Shown here: positions 49,029-60,514 of the stretch, piece by piece
Layout of the letters: every line of letters starts with the position of its first letter
How positions within the stretch are numbered: position 1 is the stretch's first letter
Assembly: GCA_004123355.1 (NCBI GenBank)
Contig: SCHM01000003.1
Coordinates: 7,087,058-7,151,057, forward strand
Length of the DNA stretch: 64,000 bases
Direction of reading: 5' to 3'
DNA from: Amphirosellinia nigrospora
Taxonomy: Eukaryota; Ascomycota; Sordariomycetes; Xylariales; Xylariaceae
Made by a program: the position numbers and the translations under genes
The notes under the pieces: generated by a model
The model's input: the letters and a program-made list of their open reading frames with translations, nothing else
Databases searched by the model: none
What the model was told of the DNA's origin: nothing

Positions 49029-49035
49029 ATAAAAG
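49029..49035 (+). promoter_or_regulatory. TATA box of the alcohol dehydrogenase gene
   Basis: TATAAAA lies 160 bp upstream of the ATG at 49195, a plausible distance for a fungal core promoter with an untranslated leader. Confidence 0.5.
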
Positions 49036-49194
49036 ATGCCTCTGCACATCGATAGCTAGAACAAGATCATCAAGTCCAACACATACCTAGAACATCAACT
49101 CACGACTAGTATCTCTAAAATTAACCAACTTCAACGCTTGAATTCAACACAACCAATCACCGTCATTTTAGCTCAGGTTCTCAAACAAGCGACG

Positions 49195-50306
49195 ATGCCA
49201 AGCTTCACAGTTTTCAAGGGCAACGAAACAGGTGCACCTAAGAAAGCGAGCGCCACAAAACCTGATGAGCTCACTGGCGACGAAGTATTTCTCAAGATAA
49301 CTGCGTCAGGTCTCTGTGGAACAGGTGAGATTCAGCCACTACGATGATATAGAAGACATGCTAATACCGCCATGCTAGATCTACATTCTGTAAATATTCC
49401 CGCCTCGTCACATTTTGATCATAACTCTGATACTAATAAACTCATAGAGGCACGATGACATGGCACTTGGCCATGAGGGCGTCGGTATTGTACTGAAGAC
49501 GGGACCTCTTTGTAAAGTCCTGAAGGCGGGTGATCGAGTTGGCTGGGGCTATAACCACAGCTTCTGTGGCCACTGCCATGAGTGTCTGACTGGAAATGAC
49601 AATTACTGCGCCGAGCGCGCATTTTACAGCGAGAAAGATCTGGACCAAGGAAGTTTTGGCTCCACGCAGTCTGGCGCGAGATAGCTCTGTTCAAGATCCC
49701 CGATAACATCTCCGATGAGGACGCCGCTCCTCTGCAATGCGCCGGTGCCACCGTCTTCACCGCCCTCCACGGTTACCGAACCCAGCCCACTGAGACGGTC
49801 GGCATCATGGGGGTCGGTGGTCTCGGTCACCTCGCTATCCAGTTCGCCGCCAAGATGGGCTGCCGCGTCGTGGTGCTCTCGGGGTCGGATAGTAAGAAGG
49901 ACGAGGCGATGCAACTCGGCGCCCACGAATTCGTTGCTATGAAGGGCAAGACCGAACTGAAAGTCTCCCGCCCGCTGGACCGTCTTATTGTCACTACGTC
50001 GTCTCAGCCCAGCTGGGAGAAAATCATGCCCATCCTGGCTTCGCGTGCCACGATCTACCCCATCAGCGTTGCGTCTGGTAACTTCGAGATCCCGTACATG
50101 GGTATGTTGATGAACGGCATCACTGTCCAGGGCTCCGTCGTCGCATCTCGAATTGTTCACGAGCGCATGCTTGAATTTGCGGCCCTTCACCAGATCAGGC
50201 CATTGTTCAGCTATTCGACATGACCGAGGAGGGAATTCTCGATGCGATGGAAAAGTTAGAGAAGGGCCAAATCCACTTCCGTGCTGTGCTGAAGCCTGTG
50301 GCCTAA
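49195..50306 (+). CDS. Zinc-dependent alcohol dehydrogenase (MDR, cinnamyl-type)
   Basis: NAD(P)-linked reductase/dehydrogenase for alcohols and aldehydes. It starts at ATG 49195. Exon 1 ends in GLCGT at 49324. An 11-nt microexon (49379-49389) encodes most of DLHS, and exon 3 begins at 49448 (RHDDMALGHEGVG). The catalytic zinc motif is GHEGVG. The structural zinc cysteines are in CGHCHECLTGNDNYC. The nucleotide-binding motif is GVGGLGHLAIQFA. Frame breaks are near 49665, where SHAVWRE needs one more C, and near 50203. Beyond the latter the C-terminus ends in FRAVLKPVA with stop at 50304-50306. Similar enzymes reduce cinnamyl-type aldehydes, but the substrate is not readable from sequence. Confidence 0.88.
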
Positions 50307-51860
50307 CTACCTGTCCAATTAGTGTTGACGCCCGCGGCTTATATATGAGTTATATGGCGATTAAGGGAATATTGTGCATTTAGTTTGAGTAATAGAGGAC
50401 AGATCTATCAGACATGTATTTTGTAAATATACAAGTGCCCCAGTTCGCAGAAGAAATACGATAATAGTGACATTAGATCTCGAATGTGATCGACCTCAAA
50501 ACGTAGGGCAGCTAAGCCCCGCGTACAAAGTTACCCCACTTCCCCCCACTTATCCCCTAGGCAATGCCGTCTGACGTCATCCCTTAATTTAAGAGGCTCT
50601 TTTTGGACTTCATCTCTCACTCATACTAGGGTATATAGTATTAATGCTGGACAGACGGTCTCTTATGAACCAAAAAATGCCTTTCACGAGACTGTACAAA
50701 GTATCTAGTTTGTAATGATTAGCATAATTCTAGGCCCGCTAAGTTCCATACCACCCCGGACCAGTCCAGTAAACGTTGGACGTAAAGTCCGTTATATGTT
50801 CGCTCTTTCCCAACATCTACGACAGTGTAAACGCAGAAAAAAGTTTAATTAGTATTTAATCGGTAATTGATTGACCTTCTATCGGAATTTGATTGTACGA
50901 AGAGTTGTTCACTCTTTGTTAAGTACCGCAAGTTCTGGTACAGTTCTAAATATAGGTATCTATGCCAAGCAATATGCACTGACCCGCCCCACCTTGCCGC
51001 TATAGGCAGACCGTTCCTTTGAATGCGAACTCGGCGACTAAAGAACGGAACTATAGATCTAAATATACTCAATCAAATCAATATCTAAGTAGTATTCTCC
51101 AGTGGTATCAAAGGCAATTTATCTTGTAGTGGTGCGAGGAGGAGCGGGTAATGTGGAGTCAGCAGCTACCGCAAATAGTGGTCTAGTCCTGAAACAGAAG
51201 GGTTGCATATTAGTAAAAATGCAAGGTCCTAGCTCTTAGCCCTATAAGCATTATGGATATTTGTTAACTACCGCTTCATGATAAACTCCTTACGAATTCG
51301 GCTTGACTAAAGACCCTCGAGAGTTAGTGCACTCTTGACGCTAGGAAATATTCTAGTCCATAGTACATCGCTTAAATATATATCCGGAACTGAACGTAGG
51401 GTGTGGCCGAGACATTTTTTTTCGCAGACAACCTTGTCAATAGCTTGTTTGGATCTTAGGCCTTTGGTTACACGACCCTCGCGCTCGCGCTCGCTTTCGT
51501 TTGTTAAATTGCATCGTATAAAGGAGAAAATTCCTTACGGAAGAAGCTCCAAGGGGGAGAGCAATAGGACTATAAGTGTTAATTTCTGAAGATTGATTCT
51601 GTCACATGCGATGATTCTATACGGGATGCGCAGAGCGTATAATGTACCCCAGTCATTTGCGGCCGCAAGGGACGTATACGAAGAGTAAGCATCACTTCAC
51701 AGCAGTATAAATTGAGAGGAAGTAGGCACTGCGAAAATAAAAGAAGACCGGAAACCACCAGGACCAGAAGTTTTATCATCCCATTTGTGTATCATCAAGG
51801 CCATCAATACTCAAAAGCGTTGCTTCTGTTTGTATCCCGCTACTCTAAGACATCTTCATC
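50307..51860. other. Intergenic stretch
   Basis: AT-rich, with no recognised gene. The last 150 bp form the promoter of the secreted-protein gene. Confidence 0.5.
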
Positions 51861-52501
51861 ATGCACGCCCCAACGACACGCACCTGGCTCGTAGCCTTCG
51901 CCGCATCAGCAGCAGCTCTGCCTAATAGCGCCGAGGTCCAAGCCCGTCAAGCAGAGTTAGCTAGCTGGCCCGCCATCGGCGGTAGCCTCAATGGTGGCGT
52001 TGGGCTTTCCCAGCTAATTTTCAATGTCTTCGCGCCGGATAATTATGTGGATGGCGCGCCAGGCTTCGCCGCTCATGTAAGTCAAAACTACCGCATGCAT
52101 AACTTATAGCCTTTCCTATCCTTGAACACAGTCATGTCACATATATATGATCTAGTATTTCCGCTCTTTTCCGGATTGCAAGGAAAGAACAGAATGGCCA
52201 TTGTACCAGCCGATAAACAATCACTAATCATTCAAAGTGTGCCTCGGCGTCTTATTTCCCATCGAATCAGTATGAAACTTGCAGCGGTTTTATCGATGGC
52301 GGTGCAACCGTCGAGACGGCGGTTGACTGGGACCATAACAACATTCCACCTGCTGGGCCCGACTTCAGCACCATCTCTGTTCGCCACAACTTCACGAACT
52401 CCGATGGAAAGCTCACTGTTGCCGTGGGTACATACACCACTACCACCAAGGATGTCGTTCAATTCCATGTCTCCGTCAGCAGTATTGAGACTGCCAACTA
52501 G
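51861..52501 (+). CDS. Small secreted protein, function unknown
   Basis: ATG 51861 opens a classic signal peptide (WLVAFAASAAALP), followed by a mature part with FNVFAPDNYVDGAPGFAAH. A donor GTAAGT follows at about 52078. The reading frame resumes near 52239 (CASASYFPSNQYETCSGF) and runs to the stop at 52499-52501 through a Thr/Ser/Val-rich, beta-strand-like part (VAVGTYTTTTKDVVQFHV). The intron would be about 160 nt, longer than most here, and its acceptor (CAAAG) is my best guess. The mature protein is about 130 residues with two visible cysteines. This fits a candidate secreted effector or cell-surface protein. No family recognised. Confidence 0.55.
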
Positions 52502-54525
52502 CTCGCCTCTATGCCTGGATGAGAATGTTGGATTGTTGGGTTTGAGTCTATATATATAAACCGCGTTACATATGTTGGGTATCAAAGTCACCTGTGATGA
52601 TAAAGTTTGAGGCGAAACTTGAGGAACTTTTTGCATGCTTATTAATATAACACATAAATCATATTGAAGAGCTTTTGATGCCGTGACTAGACCTGGTCTA
52701 AGGGGTAGGATGATTCCTTGCACTTCACTTGCTAATTAAGCCTCTTTAAATATTATGAACTCCACTTCATCTATGATATTATATATTTCAAGATATAATA
52801 TAGCCATAAGTTTAAAAAGCGTAAGGCTACCCTGACCGTATAAATTATAGTTGTGACGGAGTCCTGACCATAGCTTCTAAGGCCCGCAGGCTCCACGGAA
52901 CGATGGAGCATTGGTTAGCATGGTCTCCCGCTATGGTGGTATGCATGGCAGATATTTTATTCAGAAGTAGTTACTTAGCACTTAATCCGGTCTGATTTTA
53001 AATTCCCATTTCGCGTACGAGAAATGATCTGAAGACCGGATTCTGCAGACCCGCTCGTAGTATTCTTGATCATCCTCCTATCCATTTCTCTCCAAAGTAG
53101 GCTAGACTGTTCACTTTCGCCGTCGAAGGTGTCGGGTGTGTTGGTTAATGAGTCGTAATGGCCATCAGTGCACGCCATGGTTAATTAAGCCCGAAGTTGC
53201 ACAGTTGAAATCGATTAAGAAGCTTTGATTTCTGCTTGTTGGTCAGCCAATCGGGGTCACGTGTCAGTATCCTTGAAAATTTCAATGACTCAATCATGCC
53301 CACTTATTCGCCCCCAAGACAGACCCAGGAAGGACCCCGCGTGACGACACACGGCTGAGGTAACAGAATAAAAGAAAAAGCTTATGTATGTTCTTGTTTG
53401 TTTGATACATCTACGGTATCGAAACAGCTAGTTATCGAAACTTAAAAAAAAACGTACAACACCAGGATTCGCTGGTCGTCACCGACCCAACTACTAATCT
53501 GGCGGTATCTGGCTTAGCTATGGGGGAGCGGACGGGACCCCGCGTTCTCCAGATCCTATGGTCGTACGTGGAAAAATAGTCGCCAGAAAACGATTATATT
53601 GCCAAACTGGTATGTCGTAGAGCGCCAAGCTACAGCGTTACAAGCCACAGAGTCCGAGAAGCTGAACAGTCCCTGGCCCCTTCACGTAATCTGAGGCATA
53701 TGTGCTAGAGGTATCGGATATGCTAATTCCGTAGAGTACGAATCCTTGTTATTGAGGCTACAATTGAAAGCTTTGTAAGAAGGGGAAGAAGGCCTCAGAC
53801 CTCCTCAATAAAGAAGGGCCCGAGGGCAAGATTACGTTGGGGATGGCATTCGAGAACAAGAGACTCTTTCGATCTCAAGGTATCATTGGCTGAACGGACG
53901 TCGGAGTTTCAAGTACTTGAGAACGAACACAGGCTACAGCGATCTAAAACATTACTGCCTTCGCTCCGTTAATGATTAATGTTATTATATTCTGCGGGCT
54001 ATAATGGGATCCCCCCGCAGCTCTAACTTGGAAAGGGCAACGTAGATAGCTCTCGGCGCGACCACTGTCTTTGTTATGTAGATATATGTCAATTCATGTA
54101 AGTGCATTCGGATACGCCGCGAAAGACTCATAAAGGACATTATATTCTTGACTAGCAACGCAGTTACTGACAATCTTGGGTGGGCTGATCATGTGACTCT
54201 GGGTGGATCCCTCACGGACTGATCTACTCCGCCACCCGTGACTCTTTACAGGGCCCAACTATTCATCATCAGCAGCAAGGTCTCAAGCAGAAAGGCCAGA
54301 AAAGGTCGCGAATAAAGCCAGCTCTTAGTTAGAGCTATTATTAGTCTCTTGGCGGGTTCACTGAACTTCTCAGCTCGCTCAAAAGTAATAATTTCGCTCA
54401 CTTCCTTAACGATATTAAATGCTTCTTTGATATTATATTAATCGTATCAAAGCCGCCCTCACAGTATACCCTCGAATCAACTAAAAAGAAGGTCCTCAAA
54501 TTTCCCTTCATCCATTCAAAAAGAT
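52502..54525. other. AT-rich gene-free stretch
   Basis: 52730-52830 and 54400-54440 are very AT-rich. No coding feature recognised. Confidence 0.5.
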
Positions 54526-55665
54526 GTGCGACATTGGACTCCTTTCTCTCCTCAGGATATTCTAATCCTTCTACCTGAATTTCTCCATAATATCGAGGAT
54601 TTCATGAACGCAGCATCAACATGTAGAAGGCTAAGAGCCTGTATGGCCACGGCGACGCCAAAGATCATCTTAAAACTGGCTGCAGCACAAGCCAATGTCT
54701 TCTTTCGCCCGTCGCCGCATTTCTTAGCCACCGCGACCGCACGGGAATTGGGCAACTGGGCACGACAGTCCGCCGCGAACGAGCAAGAAATGGCACTCAA
54801 GATGCAGGGAGGTATCGAGGGGTTCCTTGAGCTCGCTCTAGACCACTGCGGCCTAACTATGGAGCGCATACGGGAGCTTCATTCCCTCCGTTTTTCCTTG
54901 ATTAACCCCGTGGCGGACATCATCGATCAGTGCGTCGGGAAGCAATGGTACCAGACGCCTAATTTCTGGGATGGAGGGGTCGACGACGCTTACACCATAT
55001 CAGCAGAGCCTTCTGATACCCTATTTCACCTGGCCATGTACGGCGAGCTATTCGCACCAGATTTCGACGCTATCCTTGATGGCGATTCTAACGTGCGTAG
55101 GTTGAGTGTGCAAACTCGCTTAGAGTTCATCAAGTATTGTTTGCCCGACTTCGCTTGTTTTCGAAATGGCAATATTCCAGTCAGCACTGCTCCCATGCCT
55201 GACGGGAGCTTAGACCCCAGGCGTGACGTCAAGACCACGGGTCCCTATGCTCTGACCTCAGATGGTAAAATACCTTACCACCACAACAACAACATCGCTC
55301 TAACTTGGACCATACGGAGTAGCCGCTTTCGGCCACGGTATAAAGAGGTCCGAGCTAAAGCTGGCGTCCCGGATTTCCAAGAGGATTTCGACGATGGCTG
55401 GTGGTATGATGAGAGCCTCGATCAAGATTGGAGGCAGCGATTATGGGAAGATATTATGATGTGTCAGGGCTTGGAGGGTCTGGGCATGTTGAGGCCCGAT
55501 ATGCAAGACCAGTGGTTAGGAAAGATTAAGGAATGGAGGGATAAAATTGCGAAGCTAGATCAGGAACCTCCTTTGACTAAAGTCGGGCGACAGGCTACTC
55601 TTGAGTACCCCTACCTCCTTGGGGACCTAAGGATCTGTGCTAGTGGCTACGTCATGGGAACATAA
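54526..55665 (+). CDS. F-box-like protein
   Basis: An uninterrupted frame of about 379 codons. The N-terminus resembles a fungal F-box (DILILLPEFLHNIEDFMNAASTCRRLRA), the part that binds Skp1 in SCF ubiquitin ligases. The rest has no motif I can name but is rich in Trp and acidic residues (DFDDGWWYDESLDQDWRQR). The start is unresolved. The nearest upstream ATG (54524) is out of frame, and the first in-frame ATG (54604) lies inside the F-box. Either one base is missing near 54525 or a short upstream exon joins at the pyrimidine-rich acceptor ending CTCAG near 54553. Target unknown. Confidence 0.75.
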   Translation: MRHWTPFSPQDILILLPEFLHNIEDFMNAASTCRRLRACMATATPKIILKLAAAQANVFFRPSPHFLATATARELGNWARQSAANEQEMALKMQGGIEGFLELALDHCGLTMERIRELHSLRFSLINPVADIIDQCVGKQWYQTPNFWDGGVDDAYTISAEPSDTLFHLAMYGELFAPDFDAILDGDSNVRRLSVQTRLEFIKYCLPDFACFRNGNIPVSTAPMPDGSLDPRRDVKTTGPYALTSDGKIPYHHNNNIALTWTIRSSRFRPRYKEVRAKAGVPDFQEDFDDGWWYDESLDQDWRQRLWEDIMMCQGLEGLGMLRPDMQDQWLGKIKEWRDKIAKLDQEPPLTKVGRQATLEYPYLLGDLRICASGYVMGT

Positions 55666-56012
55666 TCAAAAAGCATCGTACATGCAAGGAAAAGCTGAAG
55701 AAACAAGATGATTTCGAAAGTTTTCTCCCCCTGATGACGGAGTTCTGCATTCAAGCATTGACCGAATGCAATGTAGCTAGCTATATTGCCTTAGAATCCT
55801 AGCATCTAATTAGAGACAAAGGGACTCTATAAGCTCGACAGTCCCTGCGAAAGAGAGAGATCAACGGCGATCTTCGTCGAGATTCCGTGTAAGGCTTGGC
55901 GTTGAGAAAGACTAGACGAAAGTGAATAGCGTTTGGACTTGATAGAGAATTTGTAGGATCGCCGCTCAGCTTAGGGGTAAGACTAGCGGCATGGCCGTAA
56001 ACAAAATACGCC
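55666..56012. other. Convergent intergenic region
   Basis: Between two F-box-type genes on opposite strands. It may contain decayed 3' coding sequence of the - strand gene. Confidence 0.4.
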
Positions 56013-56615
56013 TCATGATCCCTGGTCTTGTCGGGATGCCTCCCAGAAGTCCGAGGCGTAAACATACCGCCAACGCAGGGGCACCTGGAAAGAGGGATTC
56101 TGACGTAAGCACAACCAGCAGTACATGTCGCATGTCGAAAGCAATAGCGAACACGCAAATTCTTCACAGCGCGCTGTCGCGCATCGAGTCGTGCTCAAAG
56201 CGGCGTGGAGATCAGCGACGGAATGAAGGCCAATGAGATTAAGCTGGTCCAGCTTCGATAGCGCTTTCGGAGCAAGCGTGATCAGGGCTCGGTATTCTGG
56301 CTGCGCTTTGACCAAAGTATAGGCCTGGAAAGAAACAACCGCGAAGTTTACGACTGACTGCACATCTAGCATGCTGATGACCATCGAAATGAGCTCAGGC
56401 GGGAGATTGTTGAGGAAGCCTAGAGACGAGGCACGATCGGGCACCGCGATGGATACTGCAAGTTCTTTTACGGCTGTAGGGGTGGTTGTGGTTGAGTGGA
56501 GACGCGTAAGACGGTGAGATTGGCGAGAATGTAGCACTTCCGTAAAAAACCGTATAGCATGGTCTAAGGCATTGTGGATACAATTCAGAATCGTCGATAG
56601 AGCATTGAAAACCAT
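56013..56615 (-). CDS. F-box protein, probably truncated
   Basis: Starts at ATG 56615. A typical fungal F-box follows about 75 residues in (LNNLPPELISMVISMLDVQS), then the pattern PEYRALITLAPKAL and a Cys-rich part (CEEFACSLLLSTCDMYCWLC) seen in a large family of ascomycete F-box proteins. In that family the Cys-rich part is usually followed by 100 or more residues. Here the frame ends after ASRQDQGS, and an alternative frame continues downstream to about 55800, so a frame break near 56060 is likely. Expected to recruit an unknown substrate to an SCF complex. Confidence 0.6.
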   Translation of the reverse strand: MVFNALSTILNCIHNALDHAIRFFTEVLHSRQSHRLTRLHSTTTTPTAVKELAVSIAVPDRASSLGFLNNLPPELISMVISMLDVQSVVNFAVVSFQAYTLVKAQPEYRALITLAPKALSKLDQLNLIGLHSVADLHAALSTTRCATARCEEFACSLLLSTCDMYCWLCLRQNPSFQVPLRWRYVYASDFWEASRQDQGS

Positions 56616-57144
56616 TGTGGTCTCGCGGAATTGAAAGTCAGTTCGAGGACGATAGAAGCCGATGCCTGTTGCCTGGTTTCTGTAAGTCTACTGCTAAGTC
56701 ACAGCCACGTCTTCGGTGAGCGAAAGCTTTATAATTGCACGTGATCTGACTACGAATATTATGGTCATCTAAGGTTAGGATTGCAGAGGGTATTAATCAC
56801 TCGAATTCATCAAATTTTCAAAGTCGACTAGAAACGAGTTTTTATTGAGACCTAGTTAGAGCAAAGACACTTGGCTTTACTAGCCACAATTGCAAGAAAG
56901 ACTTGCCTCATTTTTCAAATGTGTCCCTTTTCCATACAACGAGATCATCAGTGTGCAACGTGGGACTATAAGCATGTTACTCCATCAATTCGGAGATGTG
57001 TGAGACTTTCGTTGTACTTTTGCCATGAAAAACAAGTGCCAGATGCAAATTCCACCTTTTTTTTTTGTAAGCTATGAGACATGTTGATGCGAAATGGGTC
57101 ATGTTGATGAGAATCAACGTGGGAATCATGCTGAAGCCCAGAAA
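56616..57144. other. Intergenic stretch
   Basis: Upstream of the F-box gene and downstream of the BTB gene. Nothing recognisable. Confidence 0.5.
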
Positions 57145-58429
57145 CTAGTGGCCAGGGTGGGTAAACAGCTTGGTCTCCTGGGCGGTGAATGGGCGAGTGT
57201 TCTCTCGCTGGCGGAGAGCGGCACAGCTGACGAGGCGAATGAGTTCATTGTCGAGAACGTCGCTGTACATGCAGTAGACCGGAGCAGGGCAGAACTCCCA
57301 CAGGAGGATGGCGAAGGCGTTCTCAGTGAAAATAGCCCGACCACCATGACGAATAAGAGCTTTGTACGCATTGTGAGCATCGTTGATATCCATGAGCTGC
57401 TTGCGGTGAAGAGCCTGGGTAAGGGCGTTGGTCGGGATGGCTCCCCAGTTCTTCAGCGAGTTGAAATGGCCTTGGGCGCATTCCGTGATGGCGTCGTAGA
57501 CTCTGGCGTGGCAGCGGAACATGTTGGCGAGAGACAGAGCCTTGATGTAGTCAACGCCGGCATACTCCTGGTGGCCCAAGATAGGGCTCTGAATGCCGTA
57601 CATAGCCAACATGAGGATCTTGAACTCTGGAAGTCCGATCTCAGGGAACACGCCGCGATTCATGACGGCTGCCTCGGATCCGTTGTTGAAGATCTCATAC
57701 AGAACTCTAGAGCCTATAAGGACTCTGGCGTGGATAAGGACGGTTTTGCCACCTACGATGGCGGTGATGATGCGACTGTGATGAAGATTAGAGGTGCGAG
57801 TATTAGAAATGGGAGAAATAACTGACCTGCCATCCATGATCTGGCCGCGTGGAGAATGGTAATTGAAAAGAGCGTGGTTCAGCGCCTTGAAGTCATCATC
57901 AGTGACGCAAGCATATTTGACCGAAGATCCATAAGCGTTGTTGGGCGCCTGAGGACGAGGAGTGTGATACTGCTGGGAGCCATCATTGTCTCCAGTCTGG
58001 TAGTCATCAATGTTCAATAATGGCTTGCTGCGGGGCTGCAATAGGAGGGCCAGTGGTAATCACGACAGGGACGCCGGAACGAACCACTCCGGTGACGAAT
58101 GGAACCAATGCGCGACAGTTGAGAATGTTGGCTCCTATGGAACATGAGTTACAAGCAAGGTAATTGGGATTCAAGAGAGCGAACATACTATCACGAGTGC
58201 CATGTCCGGAATCTTTAGCCGCGCCCTGCTTCATATCAGGAGGCGCGCCAAGATCGTTGGTGGTGCCATGATCAAGGTTGGCAGAGGTAGTGTGCTAATA
58301 GAGTTAATCATGGCTCAACAATGACCAGATTTTCAAACTCACCTGGGTATCTCCAGCATCGACGGCGGAGTTGTTCTCGCCGACGGCAGGCTCTTTGCCA
58401 CCTCCCAACTTCTGCTGTTGCTCGGACAT
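57145..58429 (-). CDS. BTB/POZ-domain protein
   Basis: Starts at ATG 58429 (MSEQQQKLGGGKEPAVGE). Introns follow: one after DAGDTQ (GTGAGT...CTATTAG), one after HGTRD (GTATGT...CCATAG) and a 51-nt intron inside QIMDG/SRIITA near 57820. The BTB-like part is AIVGGKTVLIHARVLIGSR and FKILMLAMYG, the fold used for dimerisation or for binding Cul3. The C-terminal half (ALSLANMFRCHARVYDAITEC) resembles the helical region after BTB in fungal proteins. A frame change between VVITTGPP and QPRSKPLLN (near 58040, CCC run) suggests an indel. Function in the cell unknown. Confidence 0.68.
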
Positions 58430-60514
58430 CTTGAACTTGCTTGGAGGCTTCGAAATTTTGATATTCGAGCGAACCTTTCTTGAAGACTATATATGAGGAC
58501 CGAATAGTAAGTTATCTTGTGGCCAGGATTAACGATTCGGCACATGGGTGGCGAGACTTTGGAACTTACTGAAACGAGACGACGAAAGGGAGATTGCCGA
58601 GTAGGTTCAGGCTCGAGAATATGTAGGTGACAATGCAATATCTGCTGGCAGAAGTTAAAGAAGCGCTATGGAGCGGGCGGCATGGGTGATGATGAAGTAG
58701 GAATACGCGATTAAACGCCAGCCAACCGGATTGTAATCACCGCCGACGATGAGCAACTTGGCGCCACGATCAACGCGGGATGTCAGGTAAGCTGCCGAAT
58801 ATGGCGGCGCGTTTAAGGTATGAAGGAGAAAGTTGGAATAGGTGTTGGGTAAGGCCAGGGAACAGGGCGTCTTACCTGCAAAGCTTAGTGGTTGTGTGAT
58901 ATGACCTTACTGACAATACCAAAGTATGCCAAACATACCAAAATAGAGGCTGCACAGATGGATGTGGATGGAGGTTAGAACGAACAGAAAGGTAGATGGT
59001 GAGGGATCAGAAGGTATTTGGAATGTGTGATAGGGTATTCTATTTTAAAATAGTAGAGGAGAGTATGCGGGTGAGGTAGAACGAGGGGTCGATAGCTACG
59101 ATGTCGCAGAAGGTATGCCCTACGAGTGAAGGAGGCGAGTGATATGAAGATATTGAGAGTGCTGCGAGGTATAATAAGGAAGGAAGGTATTTACAACATC
59201 AACAAGCACAGAGGTAAATGTACGTACCTAGGTACCTAGGTAGGTAAACAAAGTTTCTAGCATTTAGAACTCGACAGTAGTTCTACCTCCGTCTCATTTG
59301 CCATTTCTAACTATGCTATCTATAACATCTACTGACAACAAGAAAGAAGTACACTTTGATTTATACTATATCTATAACCCATTCACAGAAATTTTAGACA
59401 ACCATGTGGTCAAGACTGCACAATGTCAAGTTACAAGGTCATATTGGATTATCAAAGCTATACACATTTGCAGAGATATTTTGATATTCAGTAGGTTGAA
59501 GAAGAGGTCTTCTATACTAGAGCGGGAGCGCCTGCCGAAAGTCCGGCCAGGGCGGGGGTGCGCGGAGCGGGAGCAAGTGGAACAATAGTGTGAGGAGGTT
59601 AACTGTGGGGTCGGAACGGAGGGGCGTGAACGGAGGGGCGCGAACGGAAGGGGCGAACGGAGGGGCGCGAACGGAAGGGGCGTGAATGGAGGGCGCGAAC
59701 AGAGGAGCGTGAACGGAGGGGCGCGAACGGCAGGGCGAACGGAGGGGCGCGGCGGACAACTAGGAAGGTACGCCTCCGCTGAGACACAGTCCTGGGTACA
59801 AAGGTACAAAGTCACATGTATCTGATTACCTACTTGGTAGCTTAGGTAGTGATCACTATATTAAAAATAGACACAGGGCCAGAGGTACCTTACTGCACAA
59901 ATTTGTATCCTTCAAAAGGACTATTGTGATTCCTTACTGCCAAGACCTTTGTAGGAGTGACCTATAGAGCACAGTATGACATCTACTGTTGCGCAAAGAT
60001 CTTAATTTTTAATACTTGAGGGTTAATCTTAGGTACCTAATATACAGAGACTTGAGTCCCCATGCTAGTACTAGTAAGGCTATACTAATAGGCTACCAAG
60101 GTGGCGATAGTACTGAAGGACAGTTCACAACTCGCTGTTGAGAAACAATCTTTAAAACAATTAGGTCAAGTTTATGATAGGGAATGATCATTTTGGCAGC
60201 TCTTTGCCGTGTGATAAGAACTCTAAGAGCTGTTGAAGTGGTACTAGGTCAAGGAGTCACCACAGGTACTGTACAAGGGCACAAGGCATCCATTGTGTAT
60301 GTAAACAAGTCATCCCACCTACTCTATCTCATGGTCAAGTAACTGAATAGTACGCTCATATACCTTCCATTTCAATAAGAGCGAGGGTACCTTGATTACT
60401 GTTCATATCCATCAAACCCTTCAGGATATTTCTTGATGAGCCTCTTCATCTCATCTAAGACTCTATTTCAAATCTTTGAGTTAGCTGCGTCGGTAAAATA
60501 GGTATGAGGATTGC
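58430..60514. other. Intergenic stretch with minisatellite
   Basis: Upstream of the BTB gene. It contains ACCTAGGTAGGTA-type runs (59224-59246) and the GC-rich minisatellite at 59606. No coding exon recognised. Confidence 0.5.
59606..59758. repeat. GC-rich minisatellite
   Basis: About ten imperfect direct copies of a 12-16 bp unit like CGGAGGGGCGCGAA or CGGAAGGGGCGTGAA. It produces Pro/Arg-rich open frames on the - strand that are artefacts of the repeat. Confidence 0.85.

Noticed and set aside
57094-57825. 243-codon + strand frame opposite the BTB gene
   Set aside because: It is the antisense shadow of the BTB exon, which has proper introns and domain similarity.
59426-59815. Pro/Arg/Ser-rich open frames on the - strand
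   Set aside because: They are translations of the GC-rich minisatellite at 59606-59758 in several frames, without other coding evidence.
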